Under the pieces are notes generated by a model that had not been told where the DNA came from, made no database searches, and saw only the letters and a program-made list of their open reading frames with translations. Positions 6,474 to 14,834 of a stretch of DNA of 64,000 nt are shown here, in pieces (the stretch's first letter is position 1; the number at the start of each line of letters is the position of its first letter). Where the stretch lies: positions 1 to 64,000 of the forward strand of contig JAFAXH010000100.1 in assembly GCA_019241085.1 (NCBI GenBank). Reading direction: 5' to 3'. Source of the DNA: Verrucomicrobiota bacterium. GTDB taxonomy: Bacteria; Verrucomicrobiota; Verrucomicrobiia; Chthoniobacterales; SZAS-18. The translations under genes were made by a program, and so were the position numbers.

Positions 6474-8969
6474 TCAGCCGCCGCCGAGCAAGAGGTTGAG
6501 CGCGGCTTCGGCGTTGATTAATCCGAAGCCATCCACCGGCGTGTAACCCGTGCCGATGTTGTTGCGGAAAACGCCGCCGTTGGCCGCGTTCGGACGCGCG
6601 CCACGCTGGGTCGAGCTGGTCGTCGCACTGACCGTGGCGCCCGCCAGGGCATCGGCGCTGTTGCCGCCGCTGCTGGTGCTCTTCAAGTCGCGGTCAATCC
6701 CGAAGGAGAGCGTTCCGCCGGAAGGGAAGTTGCTGAACGTCAGCAGGAGCTGGGTGGGTATCGTCACGGCAGACCGGCCGCGACCGGTGACGATGCCCTT
6801 CAACTGCGCCGACACGCCGGGGCTTGCGCCGCCGGTCACGCTGCCGACGGTGAACGGCTGCCCCGTGCTGAGGCTCGGATCGAATTTCAACCCGGCGGGA
6901 TTCAGATCAATCGTCAACGTCTTCAGCACCGTGCCGGCATTGCCGTTGTAGCTGATGGTGAAGAACGCATTGCTGAACGCCGACTGGTTGCTGTCGTCGC
7001 CGCTGGCCGTCACCAAGATGTTGCCGTCGCGGTCGCCGAGCGTCGCCTCGGAGAATGCCGGATCGAGATCGTGCGTCGGCGCGCTCGTCTGGAGCAGACC
7101 GCGCACCCGCGCGGCGCTCAGCGAGCCGGAGCCGCCGCCGGCTTGCAACAAAAGCGCGGCGACACCCGCGGCATGCGGAGCCGCGGCACTGGTGCCGAAG
7201 AAGTTCGGGAAGCCGTCGTTGTCAGTATCCGTGTCGCTCAGCGCACCCGCCGGGAAAAAGCTGGTATCGACGCCATCCGGCGCCGCGATTGTTGGCTGCG
7301 CGCGCACTTCCGGCGTGCCCAGACGATTGCCGGCGGCATCAAAGTAAATCGTCACCGGCCCGATGGACGTGAAGCTCTCGGGCGCCGTCAGATCGTAGTA
7401 AGCGTAAGCCGCAACGGCATCGACATTGCGCGCGCCCGTGTGACCGAAAAGCGTCGGCACATTGGTCTGCAAATACGTGCCCGTGACCGACCCATCCGTT
7501 TCCACGATGTAGCGGAAATGCTCCGCGTCGCCGCTGCCGCCCGCCCGGCGGGTGAGGACAATTTGGTAAACCGTGTCCTTACCGTTCTGAGACAAAGGCA
7601 GATTGGCGAAATTCAGCGCCTGGCCGGTGGCAAAGGAATTGTCCGTGCCGCTGAGATCGGGCAGATAATTTCCGTTGGCGTCAAACACCAGGATGTTGAA
7701 ATCCGACGTCATCCGGCTGGCGTCGAACGGATCGTTCCATTGAAAATCGACAAACGCATCGTTGCCGGACACCGTGACGTTCTGCACGATGGTCGGCTGA
7801 AAGCCGTAGGCCGCGAAGTTGTGGAACCCGCCCGCGGTCAATTCGTCCGGCACTTGGTTGAGCCGCAAATTATTTCGCGCGATGCCGATGCCATTGCGCA
7901 CGCCGTTGTCGTCCAGCGGCGAGAAATCCGCCTCGTAGCCCAGGCCGGCGTCGTTGCCGGCGGCGGAATAAAATATCACCTGCCGGCCGGGCAGATCGGT
8001 GCGCGTCACGGTGTCATCCGCCGCGCGGGCCACGATGCTGTCGGAGAAAAACGGTTCGTCGGGAAAGCCGATGTCATCGACGATCACGTCGCAGTGCGCG
8101 TTGGGATCGGTGCGCAGCCGGGTGATCGCGTCGGCAAAAACCGCCTGCGTCGGTCCCGCCGTGGCAAACGCCAGCGCGGCGTCGGGCGCCACGTCGTGGA
8201 CGATTTGCAACATCCCGCGGCCTTCGTCCACGTTGGTCGAATCGTTGGGGTCGCCTTCGGTCAGGACAAACACCGGCGTCGTGCGGCCCGCCGGATTGCC
8301 CGCGCCCGGCAGATCGTCCGCCGCCACGTCGGCAGAGGCGTGCGGGGAAGTAAGATCAAAGCTGTCGGAAATCACGCCCACCGTGATGCCGCGTCCGGTG
8401 AAGCCGCGGCCGTTCACCACGTCGCTGCGGATCACACCCACGCCCTGACTCGTGGCCGCGCCGACCCGGCGCCACGGCCTTTGCGCGAGCGCGACCGACT
8501 GCACGCCCGCCGCGCGCGCGGCCTCCGCAGCCTGGCCGGACGGCAGATAGGCGCTCAACACGCCGTGCGGCGCGCCGGTGCCGGCGCGGCCGGGATGATG
8601 GGCAAAGACTTGCGCGCCGAGCGCGGTCATTTGCCGGCTGACCTCCGTGGCCGGCACCGTGCCATTTAGGTAAACATTCACGACCACGCGACCGGCAGCG
8701 TCCACTTGCGCGCGGCGATGCGTGGCGAGCAGGTGATTGCGCACGGCTTCGTCGCGTTGCGCCGGCGGCAGCGTCGCCGTCTCGGTCGCACGCCAGCGCG
8801 CGAGCTGGCGCAGGCCGTGGCCGAGATTCGGCGGCGCCACGGCGTCATCGTTGGTTTGAGCGTGCAGCCGGGGAGCGGCGACCGGGAGCGAGAGCAACAA
8901 CGCGGCGGCAGCGGCACGAAGGGCGCGGCCGGCAAATTTTAGACGACGCAAGGAGGAAGGCAGCAACAT
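6474..8969 (-). CDS. Secreted S8-type (subtilase-fold) peptidase with Asp/Glu/Ser instead of Asp/His/Ser
   Basis: 831 residues. Residues 1-38 form a Sec signal peptide (hydrophobic AAAALLLSLPVAAPRLHAQ). The peptidase domain shows the Asp motif GITVGVISDSFD (D202) and the Ser motif FGTSAAAPHAAGVAALLLQ (S594). Where classical subtilases have HGTHVAG, this protein has DEGRGMLQIVHDVAP, placing Glu249 at the His position. DVIVDDIGF supplies Asp at the likely oxyanion position. Both substitutions resemble sedolisins. A beta-rich region follows, ending in DGFGLINAEAALNLL. No autotransporter barrel is visible. It is divergent from the SDR gene. Family assignment is firm; the catalytic reading is inference. 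Confidence 0.85.
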   Translation of the reverse strand: MLLPSSLRRLKFAGRALRAAAAALLLSLPVAAPRLHAQTNDDAVAPPNLGHGLRQLARWRATETATLPPAQRDEAVRNHLLATHRRAQVDAAGRVVVNVYLNGTVPATEVSRQMTALGAQVFAHHPGRAGTGAPHGVLSAYLPSGQAAEAARAAGVQSVALAQRPWRRVGAATSQGVGVIRSDVVNGRGFTGRGITVGVISDSFDLTSPHASADVAADDLPGAGNPAGRTTPVFVLTEGDPNDSTNVDEGRGMLQIVHDVAPDAALAFATAGPTQAVFADAITRLRTDPNAHCDVIVDDIGFPDEPFFSDSIVARAADDTVTRTDLPGRQVIFYSAAGNDAGLGYEADFSPLDDNGVRNGIGIARNNLRLNQVPDELTAGGFHNFAAYGFQPTIVQNVTVSGNDAFVDFQWNDPFDASRMTSDFNILVFDANGNYLPDLSGTDNSFATGQALNFANLPLSQNGKDTVYQIVLTRRAGGSGDAEHFRYIVETDGSVTGTYLQTNVPTLFGHTGARNVDAVAAYAYYDLTAPESFTSIGPVTIYFDAAGNRLGTPEVRAQPTIAAPDGVDTSFFPAGALSDTDTDNDGFPNFFGTSAAAPHAAGVAALLLQAGGGSGSLSAARVRGLLQTSAPTHDLDPAFSEATLGDRDGNILVTASGDDSNQSAFSNAFFTISYNGNAGTVLKTLTIDLNPAGLKFDPSLSTGQPFTVGSVTGGASPGVSAQLKGIVTGRGRSAVTIPTQLLLTFSNFPSGGTLSFGIDRDLKSTSSGGNSADALAGATVSATTSSTQRGARPNAANGGVFRNNIGTGYTPVDGFGLINAEAALNLLLGGG

Positions 8970-9251
8970 AATTGGGCGTGAGGTTCTTGACGGTGCGCTG
9001 CGACAAAATGCCGCCGGCCGCACCGGATGGGCAGTTCACGAATTGAACCAGCGAACCTTGCCGCGGTTGCGGCGTCGAAGGCCGATTTCTCGTCGGGAAC
9101 CGCGGACATTCTAGAGCACAAGCCGCCTTGATGCGACGAAAAATCTGCCGCGTCCGCTGCCATCCAACAACGCAGAAATCCACCCTGACGCACCGGCTTG
9201 CCGAGTGGCACGCTGAACGCCAGACTGACGGCGCAACTTCCTCCCCGATCA

Positions 9252-10148
9252 ATGAACGCTCCCGCCTCCGCTGCCACCGACCCACCCATGCACGGACGCG
9301 TGTGCCTCATCACCGGCGGCACTTCCGGCATCGGCCGGGAAGCCGCGCTGGCGCTGGCCGACTTGGGCGCGACAGTGCTCATCGTCGGCCGCGATGCGAG
9401 CCGGGGCGAGGCGGTCGTGAACGAGGCGCGGCAGCGTCGTGGTGGCGGCAACAGCGGCGGGAGGGTGGATTTCCTGGCAGCGGATTTTTCCTCGCTGGCC
9501 GCCGTGCGCGCGCTGGCAGCCGAGGTGCGAGCGCGGCACGAGCGGTTGCACGTTTTGTTAAACAACGCCGGCGGGGTCAGCGGCCAGCGGCGGCTGACGG
9601 TCGATGGCATCGAGCGGACGTTCGCCGTCAATCATCTCGCCACGTTCGTCCTGACCCAGGAACTGCTCCCGCTGCTGCGAGCGAGCGCGCCGGCGCGGGT
9701 CGTCACGGTGTCGTCGGAGGCGCACCGGATGTTGCCGACGCTCGATTTCGACAACCTGCAAGGCGAGCAACGTTACAAGATGTTCCGCGCCTACGCCGTC
9801 TCCAAGCTGGCCAACGTGCTCTTTACCTACGAACTCGCGCGGCGTCTGGCCGGCAGCGGCGTGACGGCCAATTGCCTGCACCCCGGCGTCGTCCGCACGG
9901 GCATCTGGGGTCCGACGCGCGGCGTGCTCGGCGTCCTGACCGCGCTGGCCAAGCCGTTCATGCTCTCAGCGCAACGCGGCGCGCGGCCGTTGGTGAAACT
10001 GGCCGGCGATCCAGCACTGGCAGCAACGACCGGACGTTATTTCTTGAAAGAAAAAGAAGCGCCTTCTTCGCCGGTCACCTACGACACCGCGGTGGCGGCG
10101 CGGCTGTGGGAAGTCAGCGTCGCGCTCGCCGCGCAAAGCGAAAAATAA
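9252..10148 (+). CDS. Short-chain dehydrogenase/reductase (retinol-dehydrogenase-like)
   Basis: 298 residues. Classical SDR Rossmann fold with TGGTSGIG (residues 21-28) for cofactor binding, NNAGG near 104, catalytic Ser in VTVSSEAH (about 154) and Y181-AVS-K185. HPGVVRTGIWG is typical of the WWOX/retinol-dehydrogenase-like group of NADP-dependent enzymes. The substrate is not predictable. The start is set at the ATG at 9252; a second ATG 12 codons downstream (MHGRVCLITGG) is also possible. It converges on the kinase gene with 21 bp between stops. Confidence 0.88.
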   Translation: MNAPASAATDPPMHGRVCLITGGTSGIGREAALALADLGATVLIVGRDASRGEAVVNEARQRRGGGNSGGRVDFLAADFSSLAAVRALAAEVRARHERLHVLLNNAGGVSGQRRLTVDGIERTFAVNHLATFVLTQELLPLLRASAPARVVTVSSEAHRMLPTLDFDNLQGEQRYKMFRAYAVSKLANVLFTYELARRLAGSGVTANCLHPGVVRTGIWGPTRGVLGVLTALAKPFMLSAQRGARPLVKLAGDPALAATTGRYFLKEKEAPSSPVTYDTAVAARLWEVSVALAAQSEK

Positions 10149-10169
10149 ACCGTCGTCTTGCCTGCCCGC

Positions 10170-13139
10170 TCACGGCGCGACGCTGCCCGGCGGCGCTTGC
10201 AGCAAGCGCTGAAACCGCGCGTCGCCGCGCACCGCGGCCCACTCGGGACGCAAGCGGAGGTCGTGAATCGAAAAGCCGTTCCACTCGTTGACCGGCTCGG
10301 CCAGCAAGTGCGCCAGCAGCGTCAGCGTGGCATCGGCCTCGCCCAGCAACGCGTGCATCCTGGCCAGCCGCAGAGTGACCGAGGAACCGGTCACGGCGTC
10401 GTGCGATTCCGGGCAAAGTTTTTCGGCATAATCGCCCTCCCCCAGCGCGGCGTCGCGCCAGCCGAGCGCGGCGTAGAGCACGCCGAGGTCGGCGTGACGC
10501 AGCGCGTCGCCAGGCGCCGCGCGCACCGCGGCCTCGTAATAGTCGCGCACCGAAGCAAACGCGTTTTGCGCCGTCGCCGCCTCCCTGGCCGCCGTCGATT
10601 GGACACCAGCCGCCGCCGCGGTCGCGCTCCCTTGGAGATGCACCAGGCCGAGGAGAAAATCCCGGTGAAACGGCGCGCCCGAGCCGAGCGGATACTCGGT
10701 GCGCGCGCTCTCGCGCAACCAGCGTTCCGCCGCGGCGAGGTCGCCCGTCAGCAGCGCGACATCGGAACGCAGAAACGTGACCAATCCCTCGGGATCTTCG
10801 TGCGGTGGCGCCGCGGCGAGCGCGATGCGCAGAGGCTGCAAATCGCCGCGCCAATGATAATCGACGGTCGCGCGTCCGAGCTTTTTTTCCCAGGAATCCG
10901 GCGAAAGCTGCAAGCCGCGCTCGTAGGCCGCCGCCGCCGCCGGCCAGTCGCGTTTGTCGAGATAAAAACGGGCCAGCGCCTCGGCGGAAGCGAGCGAGCG
11001 GGGATCGAGCATGCTGGCGCGCTGATAGCCGGCGAGCGCTTCGTCCCAATGGCCTTGCCGCCGCCGGATGTTGGCCACGACCCGCGGCACGTCGGCGTCG
11101 CCCGGCAGCGCGCGGGCGGCCAGCGCCAGCTCGGCGAGCGCACGGTCGAAATCGCGCTCGCCCCAATAGAAACAATAAGCCAGCGCGAGGTGCGCCTCGC
11201 CGAGGTTCGGTTGCAGCCGCAGCGCCTCCGCGGCGGCGGCGCGGGCGGCGGCGCGGCGGGCCGCGGTCGGCTCGTAGTTGAACGCGATGCGGCTGCGGAT
11301 CTGCGAAAGCTGCGCGTAGGCCAGGGCGAACTTCGGATCGAGCGCGACGGCGCCCTCGAAGAGCCGCTCGGCCGTCTGCCAGTCGGCGAGCAAAATGTCG
11401 GGCCGATTTTGAAAATCGCGTCCGCGCAGGAACAGCACGTAGGCTTCCGCGTTGTCGGTCGGGCGCGCGGCCAGGCTCGCTTTTTCCTCTGGGCTGAGCG
11501 TCGCGCGCAACGCGCTGGCGATCTCGCGCGCCAGCTCGCTTTGCAGCGTCAGCGCGTCGGTCAATTCCCGATCATACGTCTCCGCCCAGACGTGGCGGTC
11601 GTCGCGCGCGTCGATGAGCTGCACGGTCACGCGCACCCGGCTGCCGGCGCGGCGCACGGTGCCCTCGAGCACGTGGGCGACGCCGAGCGCGCGGGCGATC
11701 TGGCGGACGTTGTGCGCGGTGTCGCCGCGATACGCGAGCACCGAGGTGCGCGAGATGACTTTCAGATCGCCGATCTTCGACAAGCTCGTGAGCACGTCGT
11801 CCTGAATGCCGTCGGCGAAAAAGGCGTTCTCTTTATCGTCGCTCAGGTTGGTGAACGGCAGCACCGCGATGCTCTTCTCGGGCACCGTCGGCGACCGCTC
11901 CAGCCCGGTCGTCCCGTCCCCGCGCCGGACGTGGGCATTCCAGTAATAAAATCCCGCCCCGCCACCTGCGGCCAGCAACAGCAGGAGCGCGCCCGCCACC
12001 TCCATCGGCCCGCCAAAACCCGAGTGCCGACGCCGGTGCCGGCGTGGCGTGGGCGACAACAGCCACGAACCGCGCACCGGCGACGCATCCCCGTCGTCGT
12101 CAGCATTCGACGCCAGTTCCAGACGGCAGCGGCGCAGCATCTCCACCAGCGCATACGGCGTTTGCGGGCGGTCGGCGGGATCGACGGCGAGCATGGCTTC
12201 CAGCAATTCCACGACCGGCTCCGGCACGCGCGCGATCTCCAGTTGTGCGAGCGGCAGGCGCGCGCGTTCCTGCTGAAAGCGGATTTCCTCCAGCGAACGG
12301 CCCGGAAAGGGCAGGCTGCCCGTGAGCAGGAACCAGAACGTGACGCCGAGCGAAAAAATGTCCGACCGCGCGTCGAGTGGCTCGTCGCCGCCCGCGCCCT
12401 CGAATTGCTCCGGGCTGGCGTAGTGCGGCGTGCCGAGAAAATTTCCGTGACCCGTCAGTTCGCCCGGATCGGTCACGGCTTTGGCCAGGCCGAAATCGAT
12501 CACCTTGACCAGCACATCGTCGCGCGCGTCGGCGTTGCTGCCCAGATAAACGGTGGAAGACGACCCGCCCGGGGTCGGCGACACGCAATGGCGTTCCATC
12601 TGCGTGCCGGCGAGCAGCATCAGATTGGCCGGCTTCAGGTCGCGATGCACGAGGCCGTGCTGGCTGGCGGCCACGAGCGCACGCGCCACCTGCGTGACGA
12701 TTTCCAAAGACAGCAGCACCGGCAGCGGCCCGAGCCGCGCGACGCGCGAGGCGAGCGTCTCGCCCTCGATGAATTCCATCGCGTAAAAACACTCGCCGTC
12801 CGCCCGCTCACCGAGGTGAAACACGCTCGCGACATTCGGATGCCGCAACTGCGCCGCCGCCCGCGCCTCGCGCAGAAACCGCGGCTTGGCCTGCGGATGC
12901 TTGCGCAGCAGCGCGGCGCTAATGACCTTCAGCGCGACGACGCACTCCAGCCGGGTGTCACGCGCCTTGTAGGTCACCCCCATCGTCCCGCGGCCGAGTT
13001 CCCAAGGCCGGCCATTGTCGCCGCGCACGAGCACTTCATAATGCTCGAAACGCCGGTCCATCGCCGAGTCGTCCTCCGCCGCTGGCGGCAACGGCGGCAA
13101 TTCCCCGACCGCAGGCAAAGATGGAGGATCGGCAGCCAT
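10170..13139 (-). CDS. Membrane Ser/Thr protein kinase with TolB-like and TPR domains
   Basis: 989 residues. The kinase domain (about 34-330) has a Gly loop at LGRGTMGVTYKA, K71 in VALKV, HRDLKPAN (D167), DFG (D215) and the activation segment GTPHYASPEQ. One predicted transmembrane helix near 380-400 (AGALLLLLAAGGGAGFYYW) leads to a TolB-N/FlgO-like domain (SIAVLPFTNLSDD, then LEGTVRRAGSRVRVTVQL). The C-terminal half carries TPR-type helical repeats. The kinase is cytoplasmic and the repeats would be outside the inner membrane. A Ser/Gly-rich insertion (about residues 179-206) sits between the catalytic loop and DFG. The target is unknown. The ATG at 13139 was chosen over a 15-codon extension. 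Confidence 0.92.
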   Translation of the reverse strand: MAADPPSLPAVGELPPLPPAAEDDSAMDRRFEHYEVLVRGDNGRPWELGRGTMGVTYKARDTRLECVVALKVISAALLRKHPQAKPRFLREARAAAQLRHPNVASVFHLGERADGECFYAMEFIEGETLASRVARLGPLPVLLSLEIVTQVARALVAASQHGLVHRDLKPANLMLLAGTQMERHCVSPTPGGSSSTVYLGSNADARDDVLVKVIDFGLAKAVTDPGELTGHGNFLGTPHYASPEQFEGAGGDEPLDARSDIFSLGVTFWFLLTGSLPFPGRSLEEIRFQQERARLPLAQLEIARVPEPVVELLEAMLAVDPADRPQTPYALVEMLRRCRLELASNADDDGDASPVRGSWLLSPTPRRHRRRHSGFGGPMEVAGALLLLLAAGGGAGFYYWNAHVRRGDGTTGLERSPTVPEKSIAVLPFTNLSDDKENAFFADGIQDDVLTSLSKIGDLKVISRTSVLAYRGDTAHNVRQIARALGVAHVLEGTVRRAGSRVRVTVQLIDARDDRHVWAETYDRELTDALTLQSELAREIASALRATLSPEEKASLAARPTDNAEAYVLFLRGRDFQNRPDILLADWQTAERLFEGAVALDPKFALAYAQLSQIRSRIAFNYEPTAARRAAARAAAAEALRLQPNLGEAHLALAYCFYWGERDFDRALAELALAARALPGDADVPRVVANIRRRQGHWDEALAGYQRASMLDPRSLASAEALARFYLDKRDWPAAAAAYERGLQLSPDSWEKKLGRATVDYHWRGDLQPLRIALAAAPPHEDPEGLVTFLRSDVALLTGDLAAAERWLRESARTEYPLGSGAPFHRDFLLGLVHLQGSATAAAAGVQSTAAREAATAQNAFASVRDYYEAAVRAAPGDALRHADLGVLYAALGWRDAALGEGDYAEKLCPESHDAVTGSSVTLRLARMHALLGEADATLTLLAHLLAEPVNEWNGFSIHDLRLRPEWAAVRGDARFQRLLQAPPGSVAP

Positions 13140-13566
13140 AAACGACAACGCAGGACCGGATTGTATCCTCCGCACCCGCCGCAAGGCGAGTCAAAATCCG
13201 AGCCGCTCCCGCGCGCTGGCCAGAGAACTTTTAAAAGATCAACGAAGGCAATCGGCGGCTGTCAGTTGTTCATGCGCGCGGACGTCGGGCTATCTGGCGT
13301 ATGTGGCAAAACCGCGTGCTTGGTGTAAAAACCACGCTCGCCGCTCTTTTTCCTGTCATCCCGAGCGCAGTCGAGAGCCGGAGCGCAGCGGAGACAGGCG
13401 AAGCCAAACCTCTTGCTGTTTGCCTTGGCTAGCAGCGCGCCGTGAAAGCAATTTGTGCATCCCCCGAGCCAGACAATAACAAGAGGTCCCTCGACTGCGC
13501 TCGGGATGACAAGGTAGGGAGCGCAAGGCGCAAAGCAGCCCGCAATCGAATTTTGGAGGAGTTCTT
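13140..13566. other. Gene-free region upstream of the kinase
   Basis: 427 bp with no supported gene. It holds the kinase promoter region and, from 13354 to 13511, a MITE-like palindrome. Just before its right end is GGAGGAG (13555-13561), a strong ribosome-binding site 5 nt from a TTG codon at 13567. Confidence 0.5.
13354..13511. repeat. MITE-like element with ~22-bp terminal inverted repeats
   Basis: The left arm at 13354-13375 (core TCATCCCGAGCGCAGTCGAG) is the reverse complement of 13490-13511 (core CTCGACTGCGCTCGGGATGA). The 114-bp interior is non-coding, so the element is 158 bp long. Its structure fits a non-autonomous mobile repeat; no transposase is nearby. Confidence 0.7.
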
Positions 13567-14124
13567 TTGCCTTCCGAAGCCCTTCAAAAGGGAAAAGAAG
13601 GCTTCCACAAGGGAAAAGAAAGGCTCCTTTTGGGAAAAGAACGGCTCCTTTTAGGAAAAGAAGCCCTTCGGAAGGGAAAAGGAACACTCCTTTTGGGAAA
13701 AGAAAGGCTTCGGAAAGGAAAAGAAAGGCTCCACAAAGGAAAAGAACCGATCCAAAAAGGAAAAGGAACGCTCCGCAAGGGAAAAGCGAGGCTCCGCAAG
13801 GGAAACGACACGCTTCGGACGGGAAAAGCCGGGCGTCACAAGCCAAGGGGACGGCTCTGGGAACCAAGAAAACGGTGGCGGCTCAGCTTTGAAAGCCGTC
13901 GCCGATGTTCCGCCGGAAGCCGGGGAGGGCCGGCGTCCTCGCCTGCCGCGCCGGGCGTCTCGGCCGGGGCAGCCGCATGGGCGCAGACATGTCTTTTCGC
14001 TTCGAATTGGTGTGTTCCGCGAGACGCGCAATCCGAATTGACGCGCACCCGACGGCAAAATAACTTCTTATCCTGTTCCTGTTTATGCTGCCGCGCCTCC
14101 TCAGCCTGTTCCTGCTCGTCATGA
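13567..14124 (+). CDS. Possible Lys-rich heptapeptide-repeat protein
   Basis: 185-codon ORF starting with TTG behind a near-perfect ribosome-binding site (GGAGGAG, 5-nt spacer). Residues about 6-89 are twelve heptads of the type xLxKGKE, each encoded by one 21-bp repeat unit. The rest is Arg/Ser/Cys-rich with no family resemblance. The last 40 bp overlap the next gene in another frame. No known domain was recognised. If translated it would be a strongly basic, probably helical repeat protein. Alternatively the array is a non-coding tandem repeat whose unit length happens to be a multiple of three. Confidence 0.4.
   Translation: MPSEALQKGKEGFHKGKERLLLGKERLLLGKEALRKGKGTLLLGKERLRKGKERLHKGKEPIQKGKGTLRKGKARLRKGNDTLRTGKAGRHKPRGRLWEPRKRWRLSFESRRRCSAGSRGGPASSPAAPGVSAGAAAWAQTCLFASNWCVPRDAQSELTRTRRQNNFLSCSCLCCRASSACSCSS
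13582..13833. repeat. Tandem repeat: 12 copies of an exact 21-bp period
   Basis: The core GGGAAAAG (or a one-base variant) recurs at 13590, 13611, 13632, 13653, 13674, 13695, 13716, 13737, 13758, 13779, 13800 and 13821, always 21 bp apart. Each core is flanked by variable CTCC/CTTC and AAGG words. There are no unique spacers, which excludes CRISPR. The period preserves reading frame. Confidence 0.9.
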
Positions 14125-14438
14125 CGGCGCTCTTCCCGTCGGGCGCGCTGCTGACAGCCGCAGCACCGCAGGCGGACGTAGCTTCTTCTTCCTGCTGCAC
14201 GCGAGCCGCCGTCAGCCAGCAACGCACCTGCCCCGCTTGTCCCGCCGCGCCGGCGACGACGACGCCGACCACCAACGACTGCCAGCCGTGTTGCGCCGTG
14301 ACTCCGCTGGTCTGGCTGTTCCTGCCGGAACACGCGGCGTTCATCCTTCGCATGGCCAGCGTCCGGTATTTTGACGGCGCCGACTTCTTCTCTTTCCGCA
14401 ACGAACCTCCTTTGCTGCCGCCGCCGAAGTGCGCGTGA
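14085..14438 (+). CDS. Small secreted protein with Cys clusters
   Basis: 117 residues. A signal peptide is clear (MLPRLLSLFLLVMTALFPSG, cleavage near residue 26). The mature part has SSCCTR, CPACP and DCQPCC, then a hydrophobic stretch (TPLVWLFLPEHAAF) and a Pro-rich end. The paired cysteines could bind metal or form disulfides. No family was recognised. The next gene, 92 bp downstream, encodes an even more Cys-rich exported peptide, suggesting a shared metal-related role. There is no strong ribosome-binding site. Confidence 0.6.
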   Translation: MLPRLLSLFLLVMTALFPSGALLTAAAPQADVASSSCCTRAAVSQQRTCPACPAAPATTTPTTNDCQPCCAVTPLVWLFLPEHAAFILRMASVRYFDGADFFSFRNEPPLLPPPKCA

Positions 14439-14530
14439 CTTATCCTCGCATCATAGCTCGCGCGCACCGGTCGATGCGGGCGAGGTCACTTCAACGAACA
14501 ACTCATCAATAGAAGGAACTCATTAAACCA

Positions 14531-14716
14531 ATGAAACCATTCCTACTCATCGCCTCGGCAATCGCAGCCCTCGTGGCGGCGCCGTTCACTGCCAAAGTGA
14601 ACGCGACCTCCACGCCTGCGCCAGCAGCGTCGTGCTGTGGCTGTTGCAACGGCGCCGCGTGCGAGTGCGCGCAATGCACCTGCTGCGATTGCGACGCCTG
14701 CCCGACCTGCAAGTAA
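14531..14716 (+). CDS. Exported metallothionein-like Cys-rich small protein
   Basis: 61 residues, 13 of them Cys, all in the last 27. Residues 1-26 form a signal peptide (KPFLLIASAIAALVAAPFTA). The mature tail runs CCGCC, CECAQC, TCCDCDACPTC, the dense CxC/CC pattern of metal-thiolate proteins. A ribosome-binding site (AGAAGGA) precedes the ATG and a strong terminator follows, so it is a real expressed gene. Most bacterial metallothioneins are cytoplasmic, so an exported one is unusual. The sequence does not match known SmtA-type proteins; metal binding is inferred from composition. Confidence 0.75.
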   Translation: MKPFLLIASAIAALVAAPFTAKVNATSTPAPAASCCGCCNGAACECAQCTCCDCDACPTCK

Positions 14717-14751
14717 GTAAATAGCCGGGCAACGTAGTTAATCACCTTGGA

Positions 14752-14796
14752 GCGCCCGCCGGTATCTCATCATGCCAGCGGGCGTTTTCCTTTTTT
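14752..14796 (+). terminator. Rho-independent terminator after the Cys-rich gene
   Basis: CGCCCGC (14753-14759) pairs with GCGGGCG (14778-14784) and is followed by a T-rich tract (TTTTCCTTTTTT). It lies 36 bp past the stop of the Cys-rich gene. Confidence 0.8.
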
Positions 14797-14834
14797 AAGT
14801 GACAGGCGGACTTCGGCCAGTCGGGGTTGCCGCT

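Noticed and set aside
7071-8669. Long plus-strand frame opposite the S8 peptidase gene
   Set aside because: It is an antisense shadow in GC-rich DNA, very rich in Arg/Ala/His with no family pattern, while the minus frame has a signal peptide and catalytic motifs.
10158-13328. 1056-codon plus-strand frame opposite the kinase gene
   Set aside because: Antisense of a clear kinase-TPR protein; Arg/Gln-rich and without domain motifs.
13582-13833. Regular repeat array as a possible CRISPR
   Set aside because: The units are contiguous 21-bp tandem copies with no unique spacers, and no cas genes are present.
13262-13867. Minus-strand frame over the 21-bp repeat (FLFP-type repeats)
   Set aside because: It has no ribosome-binding site and its hydrophobic repeats are the complement of the plus-strand frame, which has a strong initiation site; it also runs through the MITE-like element.
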